The position numbers and the translations under genes are program-made. From Spirochaetales bacterium (lineage in GTDB: Bacteria; Spirochaetota; Leptospiria; Leptospirales; Leptonemataceae), in assembly GCA_015075425.1 (NCBI GenBank), contig JABTUL010000001.1:992001-1056000 (forward strand): a DNA stretch of 64,000 nt, read 5' to 3'. The notes under the pieces are model-generated. The model saw only the letters and a program-made list of their open reading frames with translations, was not told the origin of the DNA and did no database searches. Positions 33,055 through 42,596 of the stretch are shown here, one piece after another (the first letter of the stretch is position 1; every line of letters begins with the position of its first letter).

Positions 33055-36000
33055 ATGGATTTTCCCACCATCATAGACAATCAGTCGGAGGAGACGAGTC
33101 TTTCTACGGTGCTGAGTCGCGCCATCCTGCCTTATACGGCGCGCATGCAGGTGGCGGTAGGGTATTTCTACTATTCAGGTTTTCAACTGCTTGCTCCGGC
33201 CCTGCGGCAGAACCCGCTGTTCAGTCTATTCCAGGCCCCGCCTCATTCTCTACGGGTCATCATGAGTCCGCGCACGGACCGGACTACGGCGGATCTATTG
33301 AGTCGAGGGCTCGATTTACAAAAGGGCCTCTTGCACTCTGTGCTGGCCCGGATAGAAGAAGATGTGGCCGCCGGCGATGTGGAGCATAGCGATTTTTTTC
33401 TGGAACTCCTCAAGCGCGAAATCCTTGATGTGAGACTGTATACGGAGGACTTCTTCCACGCCAAAGCGTATCTGGCCCAGGTCTCCTTGCCGAATGGGGA
33501 GCACTACTACTCTATAGTAGGTTCGTCGAACTTCAGCGCTTCCGGCTTCACGGACAATCGTGAACTCAATCTGACCAACTCAGGGTCCTTGCATTACCGG
33601 TATCTGCTCCAATGGTTCGATAAGATCTGGGATGGGGCCACAGTAGGGCTCAGTCCACACCTGATTCGGATCGTGGAGAGTGAGCGCAAATCCAGACAGA
33701 GAAATCTGTCATCTGAAGTCGCTCTTTCGCCCTTTGACCTCTACCTTTTCTTGACGCAGCACTACCTGGGCGCGCTCACTCGCGAACGTCTGGACCGGGC
33801 CGATATGCTGGCCGAATTTCAGCAGGTGGGTGCTGAGAATATACTCAGCAAACTTGAGATTTTAGGTGGTGCGATTGTCTCTGATTCTGTGGGACTTGGC
33901 AAGACTTTCACTGCGGGCGAAGTGATTCGCCGACTGCGTGCCGCAGATGCCCGGGTTTTGATCGTAGTGCCGCCCACGCTTCTGCCGCAGTGGAAGGAAA
34001 CCCTTTCCGAATCGTTTGGCATTCCTGAGTCCCAATATGTTCAGTTTCTATCACAGGGCAAGCTGAGCCAGGTGGCCACGGAGCAAGTGCATACGCTCAA
34101 GGGAGGACAGGAGTTTGACCTGATCGTAGTGGATGAAGCTCACCGGGCGCGCAATGCCCAGACACGGCTGTACCAGAATCTCAAGGCCTTGCAGCCGCAA
34201 ACAACGGAGCGCCGTGCTCACGTGCTGCTCCTCACCGCCACGCCATTCAACAACTCCATCCGGGACTTACAGAATCTGGTCGACCTTTGCACAACGCAGG
34301 CACGCCTCTATGCGGCGGGATTCACACCCAATGCCTTTGATCGGTTTGCGGAACGTTCGCGGGATCTACGCAGGGACGGTGGGGTGGCCATCCAGACCGA
34401 CGGCGATTTCCAGAAAGCCATGACGGAAATTCATGCCATTCTGGGCGGTGTGATGCTCCTGCGCATGCGCTCATCTATTAAGAAAAAATACAAAGACATC
34501 AGCATAGCCGGCAAGCCTCTGGTGTTTTATGATCCAGAAGTGCGCAGGCTCGCTTATGCTTATTCGGAAAAGCACCATGATCTGTTTGAAAACCTGTCCG
34601 GGTTTCTTACCGAACTTCATCTGCCGCACATAAAACTTTCCAACCCTGAATCAGGCAGTACGCTTTCGGGGCTTTTTGTGCTTTTTCTTTTCAAGCGCAT
34701 CGAATCGAGTTTGTATGCTTTCTATATGTCGCTTATGAATATCAAGGAGCGCGAGCGGGAGCTACAGGCAGCCATTCATTCGGGCAACGATCTGTCTGAA
34801 CTACTCAAAGCCTACAACCGGGCCTGGCTGCAGCGGGAGCCCATAGAAGAGGAGCCCGAACTATTCGATGCGGCGCCCCCAACCGAGCCCGACGCTGAGG
34901 CCGCGGCACCGGAGCCTGCCCTGGGATTCACCATGGAAGATGTTCGGGGCTGGATTGCAGAGGATACCAGGCGCATTGACACCTTTGTGGGAACATACCT
35001 GCATCCGCTCATGACGGATGTTAATGATCCGCTAACGCTGGCCGATCCCAAGCTTTCTGTCTATCTGTCTGCTCTGGGCCGCGAACGCTTCCGGAAATGT
35101 ATGACGTTTACAGAGTACCGTGATACGGCGCGTTACATTACCCATCATGTGGGAGCGGAGGTGGAGGTACGCAGTGCCATGGTCACAGCCGGAGATGCTG
35201 GTCTGAAAGAAAAGCTGGGCCGCTTTGCTCCCCGGGGGCAGCGCATGGAGGTGCGTCCAGAGGACGAACTCGATCTGCTCATTGCCACCGATGTCCTCGC
35301 TGAGGGAGTCAACCTGCAAGACGCGGACCTCCTGGTCAATTTCGATTTGCCCTGGAATCCCATGCGCATTGTGCAGCGCGTTGGTCGGGTGAATAGAATT
35401 GGTTCAGAAAACCGGGTGATGGTGCTCAACATGACGCCATCCGATAAAGTCCTGTCGCAGTTCCTGGGTCTGGTAGAAATTCTCACGGCCAAGGTGAAGC
35501 AGGTGGCCATGCTGCTCGGCAAAGAAATGGCCATCCTTTCCAGCGAAGACGAAGTCATCGACATCAAAGAAATCGGCGTGGAGCTGCAAAATGTCCGCAA
35601 TGCGCAGACGGTCGATGCACTGGAAGGATTGGCCCACAAATCGCGTATTTTCATGAACATGGAAGGAGAGACGGAAGAAGACCACTTTCGTGCCAGCCTG
35701 CAATTTTCTGCTCTCAAGCACCAGATTCGGCCTGAGGATTTTGTGCAGAGAAGCGGCAGCCGGACCTACTACACGGTGCTTTCCCCTGAGCCGCGGCAGG
35801 CCTTTGCGCTTTTTGAAATTTATGGCAAGAGACGTGAGCACCGCGATTTGCTCTCGCGTCACTGGCTGGCTGTGGAAAGCTCCGGTCATGGCGTGCGCGA
35901 TCAGGAGGGCTCTGCCTTCCCGTATGCTTTCATCCAGACGCGCCATGCGGTGGGGAGTGTTCCTCTTTTCCAGAAGACAGTGGCTCTGGAGCCGCTCGAC

Positions 36001-36462
36001 CAGGCAATTCAGGAACGCTGTTTGAAACTCCTTTCAGAAAGGCGCGAACGCTTCAAACCGGGGGCCGTGGGCAGCAAACTCAAACACATCAAGGCGCGGA
36101 TCCAGGCGGATCTTTTGATTGTGCTCTCAAAACTACAGAAAGAGGCGGACCTGCCGGGCGTAGAGAGCTTTGCCCAGGTCGCAAGGTCTTTGCCCGGTTT
36201 TGATCCAGCCATCGTTCCCGAGATTGCCGATGTCATGGCCCGCCATCCTTTTGCCCAATCTCAGCTCACGTACTTACGCCGTGGGCTGCAGAAAGTCGGG
36301 CTGGGTCTGGATCGTGGGATCAGTCCGCCGCAATATAGAGATTTTGCGGGTGTGCTGCTCGATTTCTACAACAAGCATATTATTTCTGATCCGGGCTTGC
36401 GGGGCAGCATCTACAAACAGCAGGAAATTGAAGGTCGTCAGATTTTAGTTATTTATGCCTGA
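33055..36462 (+). CDS. PLD-type nuclease fused to an SNF2-like helicase
   Basis: 1135 residues. The N-terminal 200 residues form a phospholipase-D-like nuclease domain with His135/Lys137 (FFHAKAYL), GSSNFSASGF at 156-165 and Asn168. The middle is an SF2 helicase of SNF2 type with Walker A at 276-284 (SDSVGLGKT), a DEAH box at 360-363 and LLTATPFNN near 392-400. The second helicase lobe has LLIATDVLAEGVNLQDADLL and IVQRVGRVNRIGS. The last 350 residues are a helical region without a clear match. It should be an ATP-driven DNA translocase with a single-chain nuclease. Its neighbours suggest restriction of foreign DNA. Confidence 0.85.
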   Translation: MDFPTIIDNQSEETSLSTVLSRAILPYTARMQVAVGYFYYSGFQLLAPALRQNPLFSLFQAPPHSLRVIMSPRTDRTTADLLSRGLDLQKGLLHSVLARIEEDVAAGDVEHSDFFLELLKREILDVRLYTEDFFHAKAYLAQVSLPNGEHYYSIVGSSNFSASGFTDNRELNLTNSGSLHYRYLLQWFDKIWDGATVGLSPHLIRIVESERKSRQRNLSSEVALSPFDLYLFLTQHYLGALTRERLDRADMLAEFQQVGAENILSKLEILGGAIVSDSVGLGKTFTAGEVIRRLRAADARVLIVVPPTLLPQWKETLSESFGIPESQYVQFLSQGKLSQVATEQVHTLKGGQEFDLIVVDEAHRARNAQTRLYQNLKALQPQTTERRAHVLLLTATPFNNSIRDLQNLVDLCTTQARLYAAGFTPNAFDRFAERSRDLRRDGGVAIQTDGDFQKAMTEIHAILGGVMLLRMRSSIKKKYKDISIAGKPLVFYDPEVRRLAYAYSEKHHDLFENLSGFLTELHLPHIKLSNPESGSTLSGLFVLFLFKRIESSLYAFYMSLMNIKERERELQAAIHSGNDLSELLKAYNRAWLQREPIEEEPELFDAAPPTEPDAEAAAPEPALGFTMEDVRGWIAEDTRRIDTFVGTYLHPLMTDVNDPLTLADPKLSVYLSALGRERFRKCMTFTEYRDTARYITHHVGAEVEVRSAMVTAGDAGLKEKLGRFAPRGQRMEVRPEDELDLLIATDVLAEGVNLQDADLLVNFDLPWNPMRIVQRVGRVNRIGSENRVMVLNMTPSDKVLSQFLGLVEILTAKVKQVAMLLGKEMAILSSEDEVIDIKEIGVELQNVRNAQTVDALEGLAHKSRIFMNMEGETEEDHFRASLQFSALKHQIRPEDFVQRSGSRTYYTVLSPEPRQAFALFEIYGKRREHRDLLSRHWLAVESSGHGVRDQEGSAFPYAFIQTRHAVGSVPLFQKTVALEPLDQAIQERCLKLLSERRERFKPGAVGSKLKHIKARIQADLLIVLSKLQKEADLPGVESFAQVARSLPGFDPAIVPEIADVMARHPFAQSQLTYLRRGLQKVGLGLDRGISPPQYRDFAGVLLDFYNKHIISDPGLRGSIYKQQEIEGRQILVIYA

Positions 36463-36492
36463 AGTATTTACAAGAGAGGAGGACAAAAGCGC

Positions 36493-36696
36493 ATGCAATC
36501 CATTAAGCAACAGGCTATAGCCCTGATTGAACGGTTACCGGAAAATGTGTCTGCTGAACAATTGATAGAAGAGATAATCATTTTCGAGAAGATTCAGCGC
36601 GGTATAAAACAGCTTGACGCCGGTCAGGGCATAGAACATGAAAATGCGCGGAAAAAGCTAACAAAATGGCTCGGAGCTCGGGCGGATGGTTCCTGA
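36493..36696 (+). CDS. RelB/ParD-like antitoxin
   Basis: 67 residues. The pattern MQSIKQQAIALIERLPENVS, then AEQLIEEIIIFEKIQRGI, then LDAGQGIEHENARKKLTKWL is that of short antitoxins found in front of RelE/ParE-type toxins. The ATG is preceded by GAGAGGAGGACAAAAGCGC, a strong ribosome site at slightly long spacing. It overlaps the toxin remnant by 11 bases. An antitoxin without a full toxin may be a relic, or may act as a regulator of the operon it lies in. Confidence 0.7.
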   Translation: MQSIKQQAIALIERLPENVSAEQLIEEIIIFEKIQRGIKQLDAGQGIEHENARKKLTKWLGARADGS

Positions 36697-36823
36697 AGTG
36701 TCCGATCCCGCGCTAAGGGAGAGGTTCTACGGTAACTTTCGGATCATTTATCGGATTACAGATCATACTATTGAAATACTTACAGTTCATCATTGCGCTA
36801 TGCCTCTGGAAGGTTCAACATGA
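36686..36823 (+). pseudogene. C-terminal remnant of a RelE/ParE-type toxin
   Basis: 45 codons from ATG 36686 to TGA 36823. The sequence, with RFYGNFRIIYRI and IEILTVHHCAMPL, is the C-terminal half of a RelE/ParE toxin, in which such a 'G-N-x-R-I-x-Y-R' strand and 'I-x-I-L-x-V-x-H' strand are typical. The N-terminal half, about 50 residues with the first helices, is missing: the region upstream codes for the antitoxin in another frame. Its stop overlaps the ATG of the methyltransferase, so it may be kept for translational coupling. It is unlikely to be toxic as it stands. Confidence 0.65.
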
Positions 36824-39800
36824 GCAAGATGGACCCAATACGCAGCCGGATTCTGGCCGCCCATTCCCTTGAAGGCGTGGCCGAACTCTTTACCTATTTG
36901 CAGTTCCCGGTGCGCCGGGAAGATGAGTGCCTGCACGTAGAGCTCGATGACAATAGCTTTCTTGAGGTCTTTGTTTTTGCAGAGCGCTCAGAGGTTGCCC
37001 GCCGCGCCAGCACCTTTCTGTACCAACGGGCCGGGGTTCTGGCTCTTTCCGCCGATTTTGAGGAATGGATCTTTATCCGGCGCGGCATGGAGGACCGGAT
37101 CAGGTTGCAGCGTTATAAGGTCCAGCGCCAGGCATTGCGCGAAAACCCCAATGCCGTGCCCCTGCAGCGTCTCTCCGCGCTGAAATTTGGTCAGATTTCT
37201 GGATTTGAGGATCTCTTTGACCGTAAGGATATTTCGCAGCGCTTCTACCGCGAATTCATCAAACAGAAGGCGGCGCTGGGTCATGCGATTCAGGGTATTT
37301 CTGATCCTGAGGAGAAACGTTTATATGCCCAGGTGCTGCTGGACCGGCTGATATTCCTCTTCTTCCTGCAATCCCGGGGACTCCTCAATGGAGAAGAGCG
37401 CTATTTTGCCACGCGCTTTGTTGAACACAGCAAGAAGCGCTACGGTTTCTATCAAATTTTCTTAAAGGAGCTATTCTTTGCGGCCCTCTGCCAGAGCGAG
37501 CGGCGGCCAGAGACTCTGGCTATCGTTGGGCAGAGCATTCCGTATCTGAACGGCGGCTTATTTCTCCAGCATGAGCTGGAAGAGAAGTACCCGGGCATCA
37601 AAGTGGAGAATGAATCCTTTGGCGAACTTTTCCGCTTCTTTGAGTCCTGGCGCTGGAATGTGAGCGAGCGCTCGGATTCCGACGAAGATGCCATCGATCC
37701 CTACATTTTAGGCTACATATTTGAAAATACGCTGGGAGAGAACAAGTCCGGCGGTGTCTATTATACGCCTCCGGCTCTGTCCGAATTCCTGACCGACGAA
37801 ACGCTGGCGGCCCATACCTTTGCTATGGCCGACCGTATCAGTGCATCGGGGCATTACAGGGATACGCAGGACTTCATCCAGAAAGCGCCCGAGGCAGAGT
37901 TGATTCTATTCTATGAGCTGTTGCGGAGCCAGCGCATTGCGGATCCGGCCTGTGGCAGCGGCCAATTTCTGGTGCAGGCCCTGCATGCTCTCTCTTCCTA
38001 CCATCAGGCCCTGAGTCAGCGTGCGCTAACCGACAGTCCGGCACTCAAGGCCCACGTGGAGAAAGACTATACACTGGCTGGCGAAGTCATCTATGCCATC
38101 CGGCGCTTTATCACCGCCCACAATATTTTTGGCTGCGATATTCTGCCCGAGGCCGCTGAAATCACGCGCTTGCGGCTTTTTCTGGCCATGGTCGAGGGCA
38201 TTAGCGGAAATGCACACATTGAGCCTTTGCCCAATATAGACTTTCATATCCGCACCGGCAATGCTCTGACCGGTTTCTTGCAGTTGCCGGAGGATTTCTT
38301 CTCCGCTCTACCCAAAAAAAAGAAACAGGCCCGCCCGGCTGAGCAGCATGTGCTCGATTTTGGCGGCGCGCCCGACAAGATGCTAAAGAAGGAGAATCTC
38401 ATTTTTCTCTACACCAATGAGAAGAATACGGCGCGGGCCCTGGAGCTGCGCCGGGAGATCCGCGCTCTGGATCAGGAACTCGCGGCCGTTCTGGATCAGC
38501 GGCTGGAGCAGCTGCTGGGCGAGTGGAAAGTCAAAGCCAAGAACAAGGTCGATTTTATTGATTTCAAGAAAGATGAAGAAGCGAGCGGCGCGCTCAAAAA
38601 TTTCCAGCTCAAGGCCCGGGACCTCGCGCCTTTGCACTGGGGCCTCGAATTCAGCCGGGTTCTGCATCCATCAGCTCCCAACCCGCCGGGCTTTGATGTC
38701 ATCCTCACCAATCCGCCCTGGGAGGTCTGGAAACCCAATTCCCAGGAATTCTTTGAGCGTCACATAGCCGACTTCCGGGGACTGGACAAGAATGCAGCAC
38801 GTAAGGCCGTTGCGACCTGTTTCAAGAAGGAGCCGGCTCTCAAGAGGGAATGGTTACAGCACTGTGCCCTGACCAGTTCTATGGCCGAATTCTGGCGCAG
38901 TTCGGATTTCTTTCCGGCTCGTGGCAGCGGGGACATCAATCTCTACAAACTCTTTCTGGAGCGTGCCTTCTACCTCTTGAAAGAGGGCGGCTCCCTGGGC
39001 ATGGTTGTCCCCTCGGGTTTGTATTCCGATCTGGGCTGCAAAGATCTACGCAGGCTCTGCTTTGAACAAAGTCGGCTAAATTTTCTGTATGGCTTTGAGA
39101 ATGCGAAGGCTCTTTTTGAAAATGTGCATCGCAGTTTCAAATTCATCCTGCTTTCGCTTTCCCGCTCGGAAATACCCGGGACCGCTGTCCCGGCCGCCTT
39201 CATGCTCCATACGGAAAGCGAACTGCGCCAGGCGCACGCTGCGAACAAAGATCCGCGCAAGGACCCGGGCCGCTTTTTGCGTTTGCCTCTCGAACTCATT
39301 CGCCGGCTCAGTCCTGAAGCGTTGAGTCTCATGGAATTCAAGAGCGCCACGGACATTGCTATCGTGGAAAAAATGGCGCGCTTCCCGCGTCTGGGGGAGG
39401 AACTGCCCCGAACCTGGAATGTGAAACTCTCTGCAGAATTCCACATGACGAACGATGCGCATCTCTTTATGACGCGCGCGGAACTCGAAAAGAAGGGTGC
39501 GGCGTATGATGCAGAGAGCATGATCTGGAAAAAGGGCAAAGAGGAGTGGTGGCCCTTGTATGAAGGAAAGATGATTTGGCAGTATGAGCAAATTGCCAAT
39601 GGCACTCTCATGTATTGGGTAAACTGCGATAGGAAATCCAGCGGTCAAAAAAAAGGACCATTATCATTGGCATTTAGGAAAGTCGGTCAGAATACAAATA
39701 TACGGAATATGATTGTATCTGCACTTCCTGAAAAGGGCTTCACAGGCAACTCGTTGGGGCTCTTGTCTGTATCTCTGGATCAAAGTGAATTCTTTCTGCT

Positions 39801-40233
39801 GACCTTTTTGAATTCTTTCATCGTCGACTGGGAGTTACGCAAGAAAATCGATAAGAACCTGCAAAACCATTTTGTCGAAGGTTTGCATATCCCCCGCTTC
39901 CCGCCGGCCCCATCCAAAAAACCAGGTGCTGACGAAGCTGCCTACCGGCGTTATGAGCGGGCCTTGATTGAGGCGGCGGCGCGGCTGGTGGGCACGACGG
40001 CGGCCTTCGATGCGCTTTTACAGGAGGTCTTTGGTGGCAAGGCCAGTCATAAGACGCATGGGGTGACGGACCTAATGGAGCGGCAGAAGCTCAAGAATGC
40101 GATTGATGGTATGGTGGCGCGGATCTATGGGCTGACGGAGGAGGAATTCCAGCATGTTCTCGGCAGCTTTCCGCTGGTGGCAGAAGATGTGAAGGCCGGA
40201 GTGTTGGAAGCTTTCCGGGAGCTGGGGGAGTAG
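36820..40233 (+). CDS. Eco57I-like / type ISP-like N6-adenine DNA methyltransferase
   Basis: 1137 residues from an ATG at 36820 that overlaps the toxin remnant's stop; the frame is open nine codons upstream. The SAM motif DPACGSGQFL is at about residue 375 and the catalytic NPPW at about residue 631 (DVILTNPPWEVW), the order seen in Eco57I-type adenine methyltransferases. The N-terminal 330 residues hold a helical region but no clear PD-(D/E)xK nuclease motif. The C-terminal 400 residues would be target recognition. With the PLD/helicase encoded upstream it could form a restriction-modification pair with the nuclease on the other chain. Confidence 0.85.
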   Translation: MSKMDPIRSRILAAHSLEGVAELFTYLQFPVRREDECLHVELDDNSFLEVFVFAERSEVARRASTFLYQRAGVLALSADFEEWIFIRRGMEDRIRLQRYKVQRQALRENPNAVPLQRLSALKFGQISGFEDLFDRKDISQRFYREFIKQKAALGHAIQGISDPEEKRLYAQVLLDRLIFLFFLQSRGLLNGEERYFATRFVEHSKKRYGFYQIFLKELFFAALCQSERRPETLAIVGQSIPYLNGGLFLQHELEEKYPGIKVENESFGELFRFFESWRWNVSERSDSDEDAIDPYILGYIFENTLGENKSGGVYYTPPALSEFLTDETLAAHTFAMADRISASGHYRDTQDFIQKAPEAELILFYELLRSQRIADPACGSGQFLVQALHALSSYHQALSQRALTDSPALKAHVEKDYTLAGEVIYAIRRFITAHNIFGCDILPEAAEITRLRLFLAMVEGISGNAHIEPLPNIDFHIRTGNALTGFLQLPEDFFSALPKKKKQARPAEQHVLDFGGAPDKMLKKENLIFLYTNEKNTARALELRREIRALDQELAAVLDQRLEQLLGEWKVKAKNKVDFIDFKKDEEASGALKNFQLKARDLAPLHWGLEFSRVLHPSAPNPPGFDVILTNPPWEVWKPNSQEFFERHIADFRGLDKNAARKAVATCFKKEPALKREWLQHCALTSSMAEFWRSSDFFPARGSGDINLYKLFLERAFYLLKEGGSLGMVVPSGLYSDLGCKDLRRLCFEQSRLNFLYGFENAKALFENVHRSFKFILLSLSRSEIPGTAVPAAFMLHTESELRQAHAANKDPRKDPGRFLRLPLELIRRLSPEALSLMEFKSATDIAIVEKMARFPRLGEELPRTWNVKLSAEFHMTNDAHLFMTRAELEKKGAAYDAESMIWKKGKEEWWPLYEGKMIWQYEQIANGTLMYWVNCDRKSSGQKKGPLSLAFRKVGQNTNIRNMIVSALPEKGFTGNSLGLLSVSLDQSEFFLLTFLNSFIVDWELRKKIDKNLQNHFVEGLHIPRFPPAPSKKPGADEAAYRRYERALIEAAARLVGTTAAFDALLQEVFGGKASHKTHGVTDLMERQKLKNAIDGMVARIYGLTEEEFQHVLGSFPLVAEDVKAGVLEAFRELGE

Positions 40234-40237
40234 GGGT

Positions 40238-42595
40238 ATGGGGGATGTGAAAAAGATTTTCTTTGCTTATCCAGCGGCTGAACCGCAGATCAAGGATGCA
40301 ATTACTAAGGCAGTGCGTGATTTCAATCATCACCAGCACAATTTCAAAGGAATAACCTGGGAGGATTTACACATCAACGGCCGCCTCATCAATGCGGCTA
40401 TTCTTAAAGAAATTCAGGAGGCCGATATTTTTATTTGTGATCTGTCGCGGCTGAATGTGAATGTGCTGTTCGAATTGGGATATGCTATCGGACTCAGGAA
40501 AAGCATTTTGATTTTCCTGAACGAAAATGTTCCGCAGGGTAAAGTCAACTATGCCTCCTTTCGCGTTCTGAAAGGAGTCGGGTATTCGCCGTATAAGAAT
40601 GCTCGCGATATATTATCGACGCTGAATACACAGCTGAAGGCCGAGCACCATGTATTCCTTGAAGAATTGGACGCAAATCAGAGTGCGCTGCAGCGCTCCG
40701 ATGTTCTCCTAATAACAAACGGTCAAAACGACCAGGCGAGCGTCGAATTGTACGAACATCTCTCCAAGAGTGACTTCAAGATTATCAGCGATGATTCTTA
40801 TGAGGTTGAGTATCAGACCTTTCGGTGGTACGTGGGGTCGATTTTCGAAGCCCAGGCCGTTATTGTCCATCATTCTCACCATGGAAATGAAAGCACACGT
40901 AATCAAATGGGGGCTCTGTTCGGCGGGATGGCGCTTGGTCTCGGTCGCAGAGTAGTGTTCTTGGCCCCTGCGCCCTACAATGCACCTATTGATTATGGGG
41001 ATCTTCTGATCGAATACGATAGCGCGACCCTTTGCGCCATCAAGGCCGACGATTGGCTTTCTGATCACGTAAAGCACATCCTGCGGAAAGGAGCCGAAAA
41101 CCGTACTGAACTAAACCTGATTCGGCTCGGACTTGGGTGCGAAGTGGCTGAAGAGGAAAGATCCGAATTGGTTAAGTATTTTGTCACTATTGATGCATAC
41201 TCCAAGGCTTTTGACCGTCGGCTAAGCCTCGTTGTGGGCCGTAAAGGTTCTGGCAAAAGTGCGCTGTTCATAAAGTTACTCCATGATTTAGCGGATGATC
41301 CCCAATCGCTGACGGTCGTTCTTAAACCCGATTCTGACGAGCTCGTACAAAATGCCGAGCTCGCGGGGCGATTAAAGTCAGATGCGACGCGTAGAGATTT
41401 CTTCTCTATAGTCTGGCGCTTTGTAATTCTATCGAAATTACTGTTGGCGATTGAGAAGAAACTGGAATCAAGGGTGCGCTCCGGTGCACAATTTGATGCG
41501 ATGGAAACTGAAATCATTGATTTTTGCCTGAAACACAGGGAATTGCTTTCTCTGAATTTCTTTGGCGTGATGAGTCGATTTGCAGAAGAGGTTTCGGGTG
41601 AGATAACTGCTCGGACCATACAGGCGCTTTACAAAGACCTCCTAACGTCCGCAATTCGTCTATTGCGGAACTATTTTGAGCGGCGATCTTTTGTGACCAT
41701 TCGATTGCTCGCTGATAATCTGGATAAATCTTGGGATGTCAGAAGTGACCTTGGCGCCCAAAGCGAAATGATCCTTAAATTGCTCGAGTACGGAGAAAAA
41801 ATCATTGAGGACCTGCGGATAGTTGATTCTAAAGGACTAAAATACAGCTGCCTTGTCCTTCTCAGAAAGGACATTTTTGAATTTTTGAGACGCAGCAGTC
41901 GCGAACCTGACAAGCTAACGGCTGCTGCACAGGAAATCGATTGGGGCCGGACGCCACACTTGCTTCAACTGTTAGTAGAAAAAAGAATACGGATATTGCT
42001 GGCGTTACCTGAGCATGATGATCTGGGAGAGGTCTGGCGCCAGCACTTCGAAGGCTTCAATGCAGAGCAGACTCCTTTGGACATTGTGCAGTCATCCGTC
42101 GTTCCGCGACCGCGCGATGTGATCTATTTTTTTGCGCGATTGTTCGAATCTGCGGCGAACCATGGGCGCGCAAGAATTGTAGGACTTGATTGGGATTATG
42201 CGCGCGAATCCTACCGGACCTTCCTGGAGCAGAGCATTCTTGCTGAAGTTAAAGCTGAATACCCGCGGTCTGAGCAAATATTGGAGCTTGTGCGCAGCCT
42301 TGGTGCCAATGCTGACGGCTGGTTGGCTTTGGAGCATCTGAAGTCTGGCGCGAAAACGATCGGTATCGGTCAAGATGAGCTGTATAATATTCTAGATCAA
42401 TTTTTGCGGAGGGATTTTCTTGAGATCCGAGAAAATCGATCGCGGATTGAGGATATTCAACAAATGCGTAGTTGTGAATCAAGGGCAAGATTCTGGAGGC
42501 GCGCTCAGATTGGTTTGCGTTTTGGTGGCGTTGCCGCGCATGGAGCGCCGCGGCACGATTTTCCACCAGCCGGACAAATTTCGATGGAGGAGTAG
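40238..42595 (+). CDS. TIR-like domains joined to a Sll1717-type P-loop ATPase
   Basis: 785 residues, starting 4 bases after the methyltransferase. Residues 1-115 look like a TIR or deoxyribosyltransferase-like fold: DIFICDLSRLNVNVLFELGY, with Glu79 as the candidate catalytic residue. Residues 153-270 look like a second, weaker copy (SDVLLITNGQND, QMGALFGGMALGLGRRVVF). Residues 295-680 form a P-loop ATPase with Walker A GRKGSGKS at 334-341 and DNLDKSW at 493-499, as in the Sll1717/FunZ family. The last 40 residues are Arg/Ala/Gly-rich and possibly out of frame. The gene is lower in GC than its neighbours. It could be a sensor that breaks down NAD or nucleotides on infection; this is inference. 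Confidence 0.65.
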   Translation: MGDVKKIFFAYPAAEPQIKDAITKAVRDFNHHQHNFKGITWEDLHINGRLINAAILKEIQEADIFICDLSRLNVNVLFELGYAIGLRKSILIFLNENVPQGKVNYASFRVLKGVGYSPYKNARDILSTLNTQLKAEHHVFLEELDANQSALQRSDVLLITNGQNDQASVELYEHLSKSDFKIISDDSYEVEYQTFRWYVGSIFEAQAVIVHHSHHGNESTRNQMGALFGGMALGLGRRVVFLAPAPYNAPIDYGDLLIEYDSATLCAIKADDWLSDHVKHILRKGAENRTELNLIRLGLGCEVAEEERSELVKYFVTIDAYSKAFDRRLSLVVGRKGSGKSALFIKLLHDLADDPQSLTVVLKPDSDELVQNAELAGRLKSDATRRDFFSIVWRFVILSKLLLAIEKKLESRVRSGAQFDAMETEIIDFCLKHRELLSLNFFGVMSRFAEEVSGEITARTIQALYKDLLTSAIRLLRNYFERRSFVTIRLLADNLDKSWDVRSDLGAQSEMILKLLEYGEKIIEDLRIVDSKGLKYSCLVLLRKDIFEFLRRSSREPDKLTAAAQEIDWGRTPHLLQLLVEKRIRILLALPEHDDLGEVWRQHFEGFNAEQTPLDIVQSSVVPRPRDVIYFFARLFESAANHGRARIVGLDWDYARESYRTFLEQSILAEVKAEYPRSEQILELVRSLGANADGWLALEHLKSGAKTIGIGQDELYNILDQFLRRDFLEIRENRSRIEDIQQMRSCESRARFWRRAQIGLRFGGVAAHGAPRHDFPPAGQISMEE

Positions 42596-42596
42596 G

